Assembly: GCA_029884515.1 (NCBI GenBank)
Contig: JAOUHR010000180.1
Location: forward strand, 1 to 5,192
From: Gemmatimonadota bacterium
Lineage (GTDB): Bacteria > Gemmatimonadota > Gemmatimonadetes > Gemmatimonadales > Gemmatimonadaceae
Direction: 5' to 3'
Length of the DNA stretch: 5,192 nucleotides
Positions 1-5,192 of the stretch are shown piece after piece (the stretch's first letter is position 1; the number at the start of each line of letters is the position of its first letter). The position numbers and the translations under genes were made by a program. A model generated the notes under the pieces. It made no database searches, was not told where the DNA came from, and saw only the letters and a list, made by a program, of their open reading frames with translations.

Positions 1-695
1 GGGTCCTGCTCGCCGATCTCGACCTTGGTGATGGTGAGCACCTGCTCGAACCCCATCATCGCGTTGACGACCTTGTGCGGCATCAGGAAGCCGCCGACCA
101 TCTTGTAGTCGGAGATGCGGCCGGTCGTCGCGACCTCGCCCTGCGGCGTCTCCTGGGTGCCGCTGGTCTCGAGGATGAGCCCGCTCGCCACGGAATAGCA
201 CTCGGTGGAGACGCGCCCCGACTTCCAGGTGAGCTTCACCTTGAGGCACTGCTCCCCCGCGACCTCGCCTTCGCCGTCGCGCTCCACCGCGGCGAAGAGA
301 TCGGCGGGGCGCGTCAAGGCGCGGAAGTCGGCGCCATCGAGGAAGGCGGCAGCCTCCTTGCCCGTCAGGATGCGCGGCCCCTGCATCGGGTCGTTCGACC
401 AGACGGTGGAGCCGTCCGAGCCCTGCTTCATCTCGCCCATCCCGCCGATCACCATCGACATCGACATCTGGTTCGGGCGGCGCTGCATCGCGACGAAGGT
501 CGCGCTGATGCCGGCCGCGGCCATCTCGAACGTGCCCTCGGACTTGAAGCCCGTGACGCTGGCGAGCTTGCCCTCGGGGTCGATCGCCTTGCTGTAGCGG
601 TCGAGGATCTCCTGCGCGGTCTGTGCGCGCAGCGAGAACGCCGTCGCCGCGATCAGGAGGAGGGCGGTGAGGGGCTGCAGGGCGCGACGGGACAC
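1..695 (-). CDS. LolA-like / outer-membrane lipoprotein-sorting-like exported protein (3' end cut by window edge)
   Basis: 231 residues are visible, starting at a GTG at 693-695; the stop lies beyond the left edge, probably by only a few residues. Residues 1-24 form a signal peptide: Arg at 3-4, a hydrophobic core LTALLLIAATAF, and likely cleavage after the Ala of SLRA. The mature start (AQTAQEILDRYSKAI) followed by alternating beta-strand-like segments resembles the large family of exported proteins annotated as outer-membrane lipoprotein-sorting protein-like. Typical features are the DGSTVW segment (94-99), the charged LKVKLTWKSG hairpin (151-160) and the late SDYKMVGGFLMPHKV segment (195-209). 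Family members have a LolA/LolB-like half-barrel fold that could hold a lipid, but this is not a proven LolA and the ligand is unknown. Cys150 and Cys166 flank a predicted hairpin and could form a disulfide in the periplasm. A Met-rich stretch lies at 77-89. The gene follows the S41 peptidase gene by 44 bases with no terminator between, so co-transcription is likely. Family assignment is by eye. Confidence 0.8.
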   Translation of the reverse strand, partial: MSRRALQPLTALLLIAATAFSLRAQTAQEILDRYSKAIDPEGKLASVTGFKSEGTFEMAAAGISATFVAMQRRPNQMSMSMVIGGMGEMKQGSDGSTVWSNDPMQGPRILTGKEAAAFLDGADFRALTRPADLFAAVERDGEGEVAGEQCLKVKLTWKSGRVSTECYSVASGLILETSGTQETPQGEVATTGRISDYKMVGGFLMPHKVVNAMMGFEQVLTITKVEIGEQD

Positions 696-702
696 GGGAC
701 GG

Positions 703-707
703 CCTCC
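703..707 (-). promoter_or_regulatory. Shine-Dalgarno site for the LolA-like gene
   Basis: On the minus strand GGAGG lies 7 bases before the GTG at 695. This supports GTG as the true start, and the next residues form a good signal peptide. Confidence 0.7.
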
Positions 708-739
708 GGACGATGGGAATGCGAAGGGGAAGCGGATGC

Positions 740-2209
740 TCAGGGGTGCTGCGCGGCGATCCAGGCGCGCGCGGCCTCGAGTGCAGCGTCGCGGCCGTTC
801 CGCAAATCTACCCGCCTGAGCGGCACGCGTTCATCCGGGATGACGCCGATCCCCTCCACGCGGCGCCCGGTGGCGTCCTCGTGGTCCGCGATGGCGTGCA
901 TGAGCACGTCCCCATCGGGGAGCCGGGTCATGAGGGCGGGCAACGACTGCCCGGCGCTGGTCTCGCCGAACACCCGCGCGCGGCCGAGGGCCTGCATGCC
1001 GGCCGCGAAGAACTCCGAGGTGCTGCCCGTGAAGCCATCCACGAGGATCGCGACGGGGCCGGTGAAGGTCCCCACGCGCGTGCCCGCGCGATCCACGCGA
1101 CGGGGATTGGCGACGAAGCGGATGGTCGCGCCGCGCCCGTGCATGGTGCCCAGCGAGATCGCTGTATCGAGCAGGTGGCCGGAGACGCCCGACACCATGC
1201 CGACGACGCCGCCGGGATTCCCGCGGAGGTCGATGATCAGTCCGTCGGCGTGGCGCGAGCCGAACAGGTACGCGTCGAGGTCGGGGGCGATGGCCGGGAG
1301 CCACGCCGAGAAGGTGAGCACCGTGGCGTACCGGCCCCTGCCGAGGCCGACGGAGTCGCGCGACGCCGAGACGACCATCGGCGGCAGGTTCCCCATCTGC
1401 GTCAGGCTGCCCGTGATCGGCTCGCGCGCGAGGGCGGCCGTGCGCGTGTGGCCGGCCGCGTCGCGGTACCCGATCCGCGTCGTGTCCCCCACGTCGCCCG
1501 CGAGCCGGGCGAGCACGTAGGTGGTCACGAGGCGCCGGCGCGTGGCGGCGTCCGCATCCGACTCGCGCAGGAGCTGGGCGCGGAGGGAATCGATCGCGAG
1601 GGTATCGAGTGCGGTGATCACATCTCCGGCGCGGAGGCCGGCGCGCGCGGCCGGGCCGTCGGGTGCGACGCGCCAGGCCACGAGCGTGTCGCCGATCGAA
1701 CGCACGACCACCCCCAGGGTCCCGGGCCGCGGAGCGGATTCGTCGGCGGCCTCGTCACCGGATGCGCCCGTCGTCGCGCCCGCGGTCGTGCCCGCCGTCG
1801 CGGCCGCCGTCGCGCCCGCGGTCGCGCCCGCCGTCGCGGCTCGACCACCACTGGGTGCCGCAGCCTTGGCGCGTGGCAGTGGCACGGCGGCGCCCGGGAT
1901 GAGCGTGAAGTGCGAGAGGCCCGGCACGGCGATGAGCGCGCGGATCGCGCCGCGCACCCGGTCCGCATCCGCGTCGGCCAGCAGGGACGCGCGGATGGAG
2001 TCGTAGGCGGCGTGCCACCGGCCCTGGACGAGGAGCGTGTCCCAATAGGTGCGGGAGATCGCGCTCCACGCCGCGTCGTAGCTCGCGATGGGCGCGACCG
2101 GTCGGTCCTGGGCGGCCGCGAGCCCAGGCCGCCCAGCCACGAGCGCCAGCGCGAGCAGGGGCAGTCGCAGGAGCGACGGAGTCAGGTGGCGGGCCTTGAA
2201 CGCGGGCAT
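740..2209 (-). CDS. S41-family (C-terminal processing/tricorn-like) peptidase with PDZ domain, exported
   Basis: 489 residues from the ATG at 2207-2209; the stop TGA is at 740-742. The reading frame stays open upstream, but this ATG is followed at once by a signal peptide (about 1-33: basic start, LLRLPLLALALVAG core, cleavage near LAAAQ), and a longer start would bury it. The order is: N-terminal helical S41 domain (about 41-110, ending in the SHFTLIP motif), an Ala/Thr/Gly-rich linker (about 114-160), a PDZ domain (about 161-260, with GPAARAGLRAGDVI), then the peptidase core (about 290-470). Core motifs are LRGNPGG (328-334), the nucleophile segment GSTSE (395-399, Ser396 by comparison with E. 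coli Prc Ser430), GETSAGQSLP (415-424) and EGIGVIPDE (452-460). The position of the Prc catalytic Lys455 is Gln421 and that of Asp441 is Ala407. A Ser99-His100 pair and Glu452 instead match the tricorn-type tetrad, so the protein may be active by that chemistry. Substrate is unknown; location is probably periplasmic. It is the upstream gene of a likely two-gene unit with the LolA-like gene. Confidence 0.88.
   Translation of the reverse strand: MPAFKARHLTPSLLRLPLLALALVAGRPGLAAAQDRPVAPIASYDAAWSAISRTYWDTLLVQGRWHAAYDSIRASLLADADADRVRGAIRALIAVPGLSHFTLIPGAAVPLPRAKAAAPSGGRAATAGATAGATAAATAGTTAGATTGASGDEAADESAPRPGTLGVVVRSIGDTLVAWRVAPDGPAARAGLRAGDVITALDTLAIDSLRAQLLRESDADAATRRRLVTTYVLARLAGDVGDTTRIGYRDAAGHTRTAALAREPITGSLTQMGNLPPMVVSASRDSVGLGRGRYATVLTFSAWLPAIAPDLDAYLFGSRHADGLIIDLRGNPGGVVGMVSGVSGHLLDTAISLGTMHGRGATIRFVANPRRVDRAGTRVGTFTGPVAILVDGFTGSTSEFFAAGMQALGRARVFGETSAGQSLPALMTRLPDGDVLMHAIADHEDATGRRVEGIGVIPDERVPLRRVDLRNGRDAALEAARAWIAAQHP
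1773..1840. repeat. Imperfect 12-bp tandem repeat inside the S41 gene (linker)
   Basis: Five full 12-base units begin at 1773, 1785, 1797, 1809 and 1821, each starting GTCG followed by a GC-rich GCCCGC or GGCCGC core. A partial sixth unit (1833-1840) follows. A degenerate copy may precede at 1761-1772. The period is a multiple of three, so unit gain or loss keeps frame. The units encode the Ala/Thr/Gly tetrapeptide-like linker (AGAT, AGTT, AAAT variants) joining the N-terminal domain to the PDZ domain. Confidence 0.75.
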
Positions 2210-2215
2210 CGGAGG

Positions 2216-2245
2216 ATGGTCACCGGAGGGGCAGGGTGTCGTCAA
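2216..2245 (-). promoter_or_regulatory. Candidate sigma-70-like promoter for the S41 peptidase gene
   Basis: On the minus strand TTGACG (2240-2245) lies 18 bases from a weak -10 element GACCAT (2216-2221). The -35 matches five of six consensus bases, but the -10 matches only three. A start of transcription 7 bases on would fall at or next to the ATG at 2209. This would give a leaderless mRNA and would explain why no Shine-Dalgarno site precedes that ATG. It is the best candidate in a 77-base divergent gap. Confidence 0.3.
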
Positions 2246-2274
2246 GTGGACCACCACGCACCGGCTCCCGCAAC

Positions 2275-2280
2275 TACCTT
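2275..2280 (+). promoter_or_regulatory. Candidate -10 element for the dehydrogenase-like gene
   Basis: TACCTT has the key T, A and final T of a -10 hexamer and sits in one of the few AT-containing spots of the divergent gap. Transcription starting 7 bases downstream would begin at the GTG at 2287. No convincing -35 is seen at the usual 16-18 base distance. Confidence 0.22.
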
Positions 2281-2286
2281 TCTGGC

Positions 2287-3459
2287 GTGGAATCCACCAC
2301 CCTCTCGCCCGACGAGTGCCGCGCACTCGTGCCGGAGCTCTCGACCTCGCTCAACCCGAACGTCTGGGTCTACCAGTTCACGGAGTCCAGCCACGGCTGG
2401 ACGCTCTCCGTGGCCACGCACGCCGAGCCGGGCTCCCAGAAGCTCTCGCTCGGCGGGTTTCGCATCGCCCCCGTGGAGCGCACCTCCGCGCCCGGCTTCA
2501 CCACGGACCGCGAGGCGATCGCGCTCGCCATCGGGATGGAGGAGAAGGTCCACTGGTCGCGGGTGATCGGCGTGGGTGGCCCCCTCGCCCTGCGCGACAT
2601 CAAGCGCGTGGTGGGAGGCAAGTGCGTGCTCGCGCCCACGGAGGACGCGCGCATCGGGCATCCGCTCGACGCGGCGCTGCTCGACTTCTCGATCGCGGTG
2701 TTCAAGGAGATCGAGCGCACCGCCGGCATCCTGCTCACCACGGGCCAGGACCTCGGCCATGGCACGATGCACGACGGGCACACGACGTCCCTCGAGTACC
2801 TGAACGCCCGCTACCACGGCAGCGTCGTGGCGGACACCTCGGTGCCGACGGGGGAGGGCAACTACCGGGTGCTCGACGGCATGCTGCGCGGCGTGGGCGT
2901 GCCGCTCGAGCAGGCGACGGTCGCGCTCATCGGCTGCGGCCACATCGGGATGCACATCGTGGATGCGCTGCGCGAGCGGGGCAGCGCGATCCTCGTGTGC
3001 GAGTCGCGCGCCGAGCGCCGGCGCGAGCTCGAGGCGCTCGGTGTCCGCACCTGGGGCGCGGGCGAGAAGGCGGCCCTGCTCCGCGAACCGATGGACGCGC
3101 TCGTGCTCAACGCCGCGGGCGGGTCGATGGACATGGCGACGGCGCGCGCCTGCGCCGCCAACGCGCGCCTGCAGGTGATCTGCGGCAGCGAGAACCTGGC
3201 GATGCCGGACCCGGCCGCCGGGCCCCTCCTCCTCGCGGCGCAGAAGATCTACGCACCCACCGCGTTGGGCGGGATGATGGGATACCTCACGGCGGTGGAG
3301 GAGTATCTCGCGAAGGTCGAGGGCGTGCCGTTCGACATCCACACGCTGCTCATTGCGGCGCGGAAGCTCGACGCCGCGGGGTTCTCGGCGGCACGGCGCG
3401 TGAAGGAGCGCGGGTTCCGCGAGTCGTTCGAAGAGGCCGTCACCGCGATCTACGCCTAG
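2287..3459 (+). CDS. Glu/Leu/Phe/Val dehydrogenase superfamily protein (divergent)
   Basis: 390 residues from GTG 2287 to the TAG at 3457-3459. Members of this family oxidatively deaminate an amino acid to its 2-oxo acid with NAD(P)+. By eye the order matches leucine dehydrogenase: LSLGGFRI (53-60) for LGPALGGTR; GMEEK (83-87) for GMTYK; GGK (110-112) for the second active-site Lys; GQDLG (153-157) for the EDVG Asp; a Rossmann GCGHIG (216-221) ending in Glu239, which favours NAD over NADP; then ICGSEN (298-303) and YAPTALGG for the usual YAPDYVINAGG. Lys87, Lys112 and Asp155 thus appear kept, but about 13 extra residues separate the two lysines, and the substrate-side INAGG motif is lost. Substrate cannot be assigned. 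Start choice: a GTG at 2236 has GGAGG six bases before it and gives 17 more residues, but those 17 codons have much lower third-position GC (10 of 17) than the codons after 2287 (about 25 of 27), so 2287 is preferred. It is divergent from the S41 gene and convergent with the TPR-like gene. Confidence 0.82.
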   Translation: MESTTLSPDECRALVPELSTSLNPNVWVYQFTESSHGWTLSVATHAEPGSQKLSLGGFRIAPVERTSAPGFTTDREAIALAIGMEEKVHWSRVIGVGGPLALRDIKRVVGGKCVLAPTEDARIGHPLDAALLDFSIAVFKEIERTAGILLTTGQDLGHGTMHDGHTTSLEYLNARYHGSVVADTSVPTGEGNYRVLDGMLRGVGVPLEQATVALIGCGHIGMHIVDALRERGSAILVCESRAERRRELEALGVRTWGAGEKAALLREPMDALVLNAAGGSMDMATARACAANARLQVICGSENLAMPDPAAGPLLLAAQKIYAPTALGGMMGYLTAVEEYLAKVEGVPFDIHTLLIAARKLDAAGFSAARRVKERGFRESFEEAVTAIYA

Positions 3460-3460
3460 G

Positions 3461-3500
3461 GAGCGCGCCGCCGGTGTCATGGCGGCGTCCCGCGGCGCTC
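3461..3500. terminator. GC-rich stem-loop between convergent genes (possible bidirectional terminator)
   Basis: GAGCGC (3461-3466) can pair with GCGCTC (3495-3500) and GCCGCC (3467-3472) with GGCGGC (3481-3486). The apical loop is 8 bases and an 8-base bulge lies on the right arm. It fills most of the 45-base gap between two convergent stops. There is no T-tract on either side, so a classical intrinsic terminator is not proven. Confidence 0.4.
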
Positions 3501-3504
3501 CGGA

Positions 3505-4014
3505 TCACTCCCCGGTCACGTGCTCCGCGTGGTGCACCGGGCCCGGCCGCAGGTCGGTGCGCGCGGCGATGAGCCGCACGCAGCTGTTCCAGCGGAGGAG
3601 CGCATCGTCGTTCCCCGCCGGGCGGAGCTTCTCCGCCTCCGTGAAGTGCACCATCGCCTCCTGCAGCCACTCGTAGGCGATGAACCCCGCGCCCGGCACA
3701 CCCGAGGCGAGCTTGGCCGTCGCCCGCCGCTCGGCGATCATCCCCGCGTAGTACGCGCGCTCGTAGGCGTTGGTGATCTTGCCCAGCGCCTCGAGGGCGC
3801 GCTTCACCAGCTCGGCCGACTCGCCGGAGAACTGGTCGGTGAGCGCGAGCACGAGGTCGTGCAGCGCGCGCTGGTTCGCCGGATCGACCGCGAGGATGTC
3901 GTGGCAGATGCTCTCGGCGGCCCAGGGCTGGTTGATCAGCCGGTACCGTTCGGCCTTCTCGATCGACCGGGGGATCGCCGCGGGGCTGATCCGCTTGAGC
4001 TCGGGCATGGTCAT
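3505..4014 (-). CDS. TPR-like protein translationally coupled to sdhB, function unknown
   Basis: 169 residues from the ATG at 4012-4014 to the TGA at 3505-3507. The start codon overlaps the sdhB stop as ATGA, which supports this start over the second in-frame ATG two codons later (MTMPEL). No good Shine-Dalgarno site is visible, so translation probably depends on ribosomes finishing sdhB. The protein is helical, with no signal peptide or membrane segment, and is likely cytosolic. About residues 20-62 (AERYRLINQPWAAESICHDI, then LAVDPANQRALHDLVLAL) look like a tetratricopeptide repeat with the typical DP.N...L pattern. Helical pairs at about 66-102 and 111-151 (FTEAEKLRP) are weaker TPR-like units. 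TPRs usually bind other proteins. The position suggests a role with complex II, such as assembly or cluster insertion, but this is inference only. It ends 45 bases from the convergent dehydrogenase-like gene. Confidence 0.82.
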   Translation of the reverse strand: MTMPELKRISPAAIPRSIEKAERYRLINQPWAAESICHDILAVDPANQRALHDLVLALTDQFSGESAELVKRALEALGKITNAYERAYYAGMIAERRATAKLASGVPGAGFIAYEWLQEAMVHFTEAEKLRPAGNDDALLRWNSCVRLIAARTDLRPGPVHHAEHVTGE

Positions 4015-4781
4015 TCCGCGGGCTTGCCGCGCACGAGCCGCACGAGTGCCTTCAGCGGATCGTAGTAGCGGTCGGCCACGCGCTCCTTGAGCGGGATGAT
4101 GGCGTTGTCCGTGATGTGGATGCTCTCCGGGCACACCGTCGTGCAGCACTTGGTGATGTTGCAATAGCCGATGCCGTGGGCCTGGCGCAGTTCGGCCGTG
4201 CGGTCCGCCGTGTCCAGCGGATGCATCTCGAGCGCCGCCACGTAGGTAAGGTAGCGCGGACCGATGAACTCCTCCTGCTTGGCGTGGTCGCGCAGCACGT
4301 GGCACACGTCCTGGCAGAGGAAGCACTCGATGCACTTCCGGAACTCCTGCACCCGGTCGATGTCCGCCTGTTGCATGCGCCAGGTGCCGTCGGGCGCATC
4401 GGGAGGGCGCGGCTTGAACTTCTGGATCTGCTTCTTGACGCGGAAGTTCCAGCTCACGTCGGTCACGAGGTCGCGCACGTGGGGGAAGCTCCGCAGCGGC
4501 TCCACGGTCACGGGCTTCGTGAGGTCGAGCTCGTTGAGGCGGGTCATGCACATGAGCCGTGGCCTGCCGTCGATCTCGGCCGAGCACGAGCCGCACTTGC
4601 CCGCCTTGCAGTTCCAGCGGCAGGCGAGGTCGTTCGCCTGGTCGGCCTGGATGCCGTGCACGGCGTCGAGCACCACCATCCCCTCGGAGACGGGGGTGGT
4701 ATAGTCCTGGAAGCCGGCGTCGGTGCCCGTGCCGCGCCAGACGCGGAAGGTGGCCTTCGCGGGGAGCGTGGTGGTGGCCAT
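4011..4781 (-). CDS. sdhB: Succinate dehydrogenase/fumarate reductase iron-sulfur subunit
   Basis: 256 residues from the ATG at 4779-4781 to the TGA at 4011-4013, a usual SdhB length. It carries electrons from the flavin of SdhA to quinone in complex II at the inner face of the membrane. The N-terminal ferredoxin domain has Cys58, Cys63, Cys66 and Cys78 (C-x4-C-x2-C-x11-C) for the [2Fe-2S] cluster, within WNCKAGKCGSC. The C-terminal domain has Cys150, Cys153, Cys156 with Cys217-Pro for [4Fe-4S], and Cys160, Cys207, Cys213 for [3Fe-4S]. Cys54 and Cys212 are additional. Cys160 is followed by His rather than the common Pro. As I recall, the WNCKAGKCGSC and CIECFLC segments resemble mycobacterial Sdh1 (Rv0247c type) more than E. 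coli SdhB. Direction of the reaction cannot be told from this subunit. The start overlaps the sdhA stop (TGATG) and has GAGGAG five bases upstream. Confidence 0.95.
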   Translation of the reverse strand: MATTTLPAKATFRVWRGTGTDAGFQDYTTPVSEGMVVLDAVHGIQADQANDLACRWNCKAGKCGSCSAEIDGRPRLMCMTRLNELDLTKPVTVEPLRSFPHVRDLVTDVSWNFRVKKQIQKFKPRPPDAPDGTWRMQQADIDRVQEFRKCIECFLCQDVCHVLRDHAKQEEFIGPRYLTYVAALEMHPLDTADRTAELRQAHGIGYCNITKCCTTVCPESIHITDNAIIPLKERVADRYYDPLKALVRLVRGKPAE

Positions 4782-5192
4782 CACTTCTCCTCTTCGATGA
4801 TCCGGGCGAGCTCGGGCCGGAGCGGCGGGATCGGTTCGCGCGAGAGCCGCATCGAGCCGTCGGCGCCGCGGCGCACGACGACGTTGTACTTGGCGGCCAC
4901 CGGGTCCTTCTCCGGATGGTCGTCGCGGAAGTGGCCGCCGCGGCTCTCCTTCCGGTCGAGCGCGCTGCGGGCGATCGCCTCGCTGATGGTGATGAGGTTC
5001 CCGAGGTCCATCGCCGTGTGCCAAGCCGGGTTGTACTCCCGGTTCCCGACCGCACCGACCTTCTCGGCGCGCTTCCGGAGCACGATGAGCTTGGTGAGCG
5101 CCTCCTGCATCTCCTCCTCGCGCCGCACGATGCCCACCAGGTCCTGCATCATCGTCTGCAGGTCGTGCTGCACGTGGTACGGGCCCTCGGCG
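4781..5192 (-). CDS. sdhA: Succinate dehydrogenase/fumarate reductase flavoprotein subunit, C-terminal part (5' end beyond window)
   Basis: 136 C-terminal residues are present, ending at the TGA at 4781-4783; the frame is open to the right edge. The in-frame GTG at 5171-5173 is an internal Val (YHVQHDL), not a start. The segment is the helical C-terminal domain of SdhA/FrdA. It has the VQHDLQTMMQDLVGIVR helix, EEEMQEAL, the YNPAWHTAMDLGNL segment and the hallmark ESRGGHFRDDHPEKDP motif (E. coli SdhA has ESRGAHSRFDFPDRD). The FAD-binding and active-site regions lie outside the window and cannot be checked. SdhA oxidises succinate to fumarate with covalent FAD and passes electrons to SdhB, whose gene follows with a one-base stop/start overlap. 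Confidence 0.93.
   Translation of the reverse strand, partial: AEGPYHVQHDLQTMMQDLVGIVRREEEMQEALTKLIVLRKRAEKVGAVGNREYNPAWHTAMDLGNLITISEAIARSALDRKESRGGHFRDDHPEKDPVAAKYNVVVRRGADGSMRLSREPIPPLRPELARIIEEEK
4787..4792 (-). promoter_or_regulatory. Shine-Dalgarno site for sdhB inside the end of sdhA
   Basis: GAGGAG on the minus strand lies five bases before the sdhB ATG. It also encodes the Glu-rich C-terminal tail of SdhA (IIEEEK). Confidence 0.65.

Noticed and set aside
696..739. Terminator or promoter between the S41 and LolA-like genes
   Set aside because: Only 44 bases; no inverted repeat or promoter hexamers seen apart from the Shine-Dalgarno site, so co-transcription is the simpler reading.
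75..1520. Long plus-strand open frame (481 codons) opposite the LolA-like and S41 genes
   Set aside because: Its translation is Arg/Ala/Gly-rich low-complexity sequence with no motif, spans two well-supported minus-strand genes and is expected in GC-rich DNA with few stop codons.
1773..1840. CRISPR-like or regulatory repeat array
   Set aside because: The units are 12 bases, directly adjacent without spacers, in frame within a gene and explained by a low-complexity protein linker.
713..2566. 617-codon plus-strand open frame covering the S41 gene and the divergent promoter
   Set aside because: Composition is that of an antisense shadow (runs of Arg/Gly/Ala). It enters the dehydrogenase-like gene in the wrong frame, and the minus strand encodes clear S41 motifs.
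2242..3480. 412-codon minus-strand open frame opposite the dehydrogenase-like gene
   Set aside because: No recognisable domain, and His/Arg/Glu-rich composition typical of reverse-strand reading of a high-GC gene. The plus strand carries the ordered dehydrogenase motifs.
4015..5055. In-frame upstream extension of the TPR-like gene, as if it were a larger 516-residue protein
   Set aside because: The extension reads sdhA and sdhB in the wrong frame. It is Arg/Pro/Ala-rich, while sdhB and sdhA motifs lie in other frames, and the ATGA overlap gives a natural start at 4014.
5171..5173. GTG as start of a separate 130-residue gene
   Set aside because: The frame continues upstream to the window edge with residues fitting the SdhA C-terminal domain, so this GTG is an internal Val codon.

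Overview
This is a GC-rich (roughly 70%) bacterial chromosomal segment with strong G/C bias at third codon positions. No mobile element, tRNA, rRNA or CRISPR array is visible. The succinate dehydrogenase subunits resemble the actinobacterial Sdh1-type enzyme. Signal-peptide-bearing periplasmic proteins (an S41 peptidase and a LolA-like protein) point to a diderm cell. A Gemmatimonadota-like organism would fit this mix, but that is inference from general appearance, not a phylogenetic result.

Layout: (1) Positions 1-2209, minus strand, hold two exported-protein genes read right to left. The first is an S41-family peptidase with a PDZ domain and a low-complexity Ala/Thr/Gly linker. After a 44-base gap comes a LolA-like/outer-membrane-lipoprotein-sorting-like protein that runs off the left edge, missing only its last residues. 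They look like one transcription unit. (2) Positions 2210-2286 are a short divergent promoter region. (3) Positions 2287-3459, plus strand, encode a divergent member of the Glu/Leu/Phe/Val dehydrogenase superfamily. (4) Positions 3461-3500 form a GC-rich stem-loop between convergent genes, a plausible shared terminator. (5) Positions 3505-5192, minus strand, are the tail of a succinate dehydrogenase/fumarate reductase operon: sdhA (C-terminal part only), sdhB, and a 169-residue TPR-like protein. The three genes are tightly packed by TGATG and ATGA stop/start overlaps.

The sdh genes encode the catalytic and electron-transfer parts of respiratory complex II. The coupled TPR-like gene is the unexplained partner in that operon. 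The dehydrogenase-like gene would act on amino acids if it keeps the family chemistry, but its substrate cannot be read from the sequence. No wholly new multi-gene system is evident. The most interesting points are the noncanonical active site of the S41 protein, the divergent dehydrogenase, and the TPR protein translationally coupled to sdhB.
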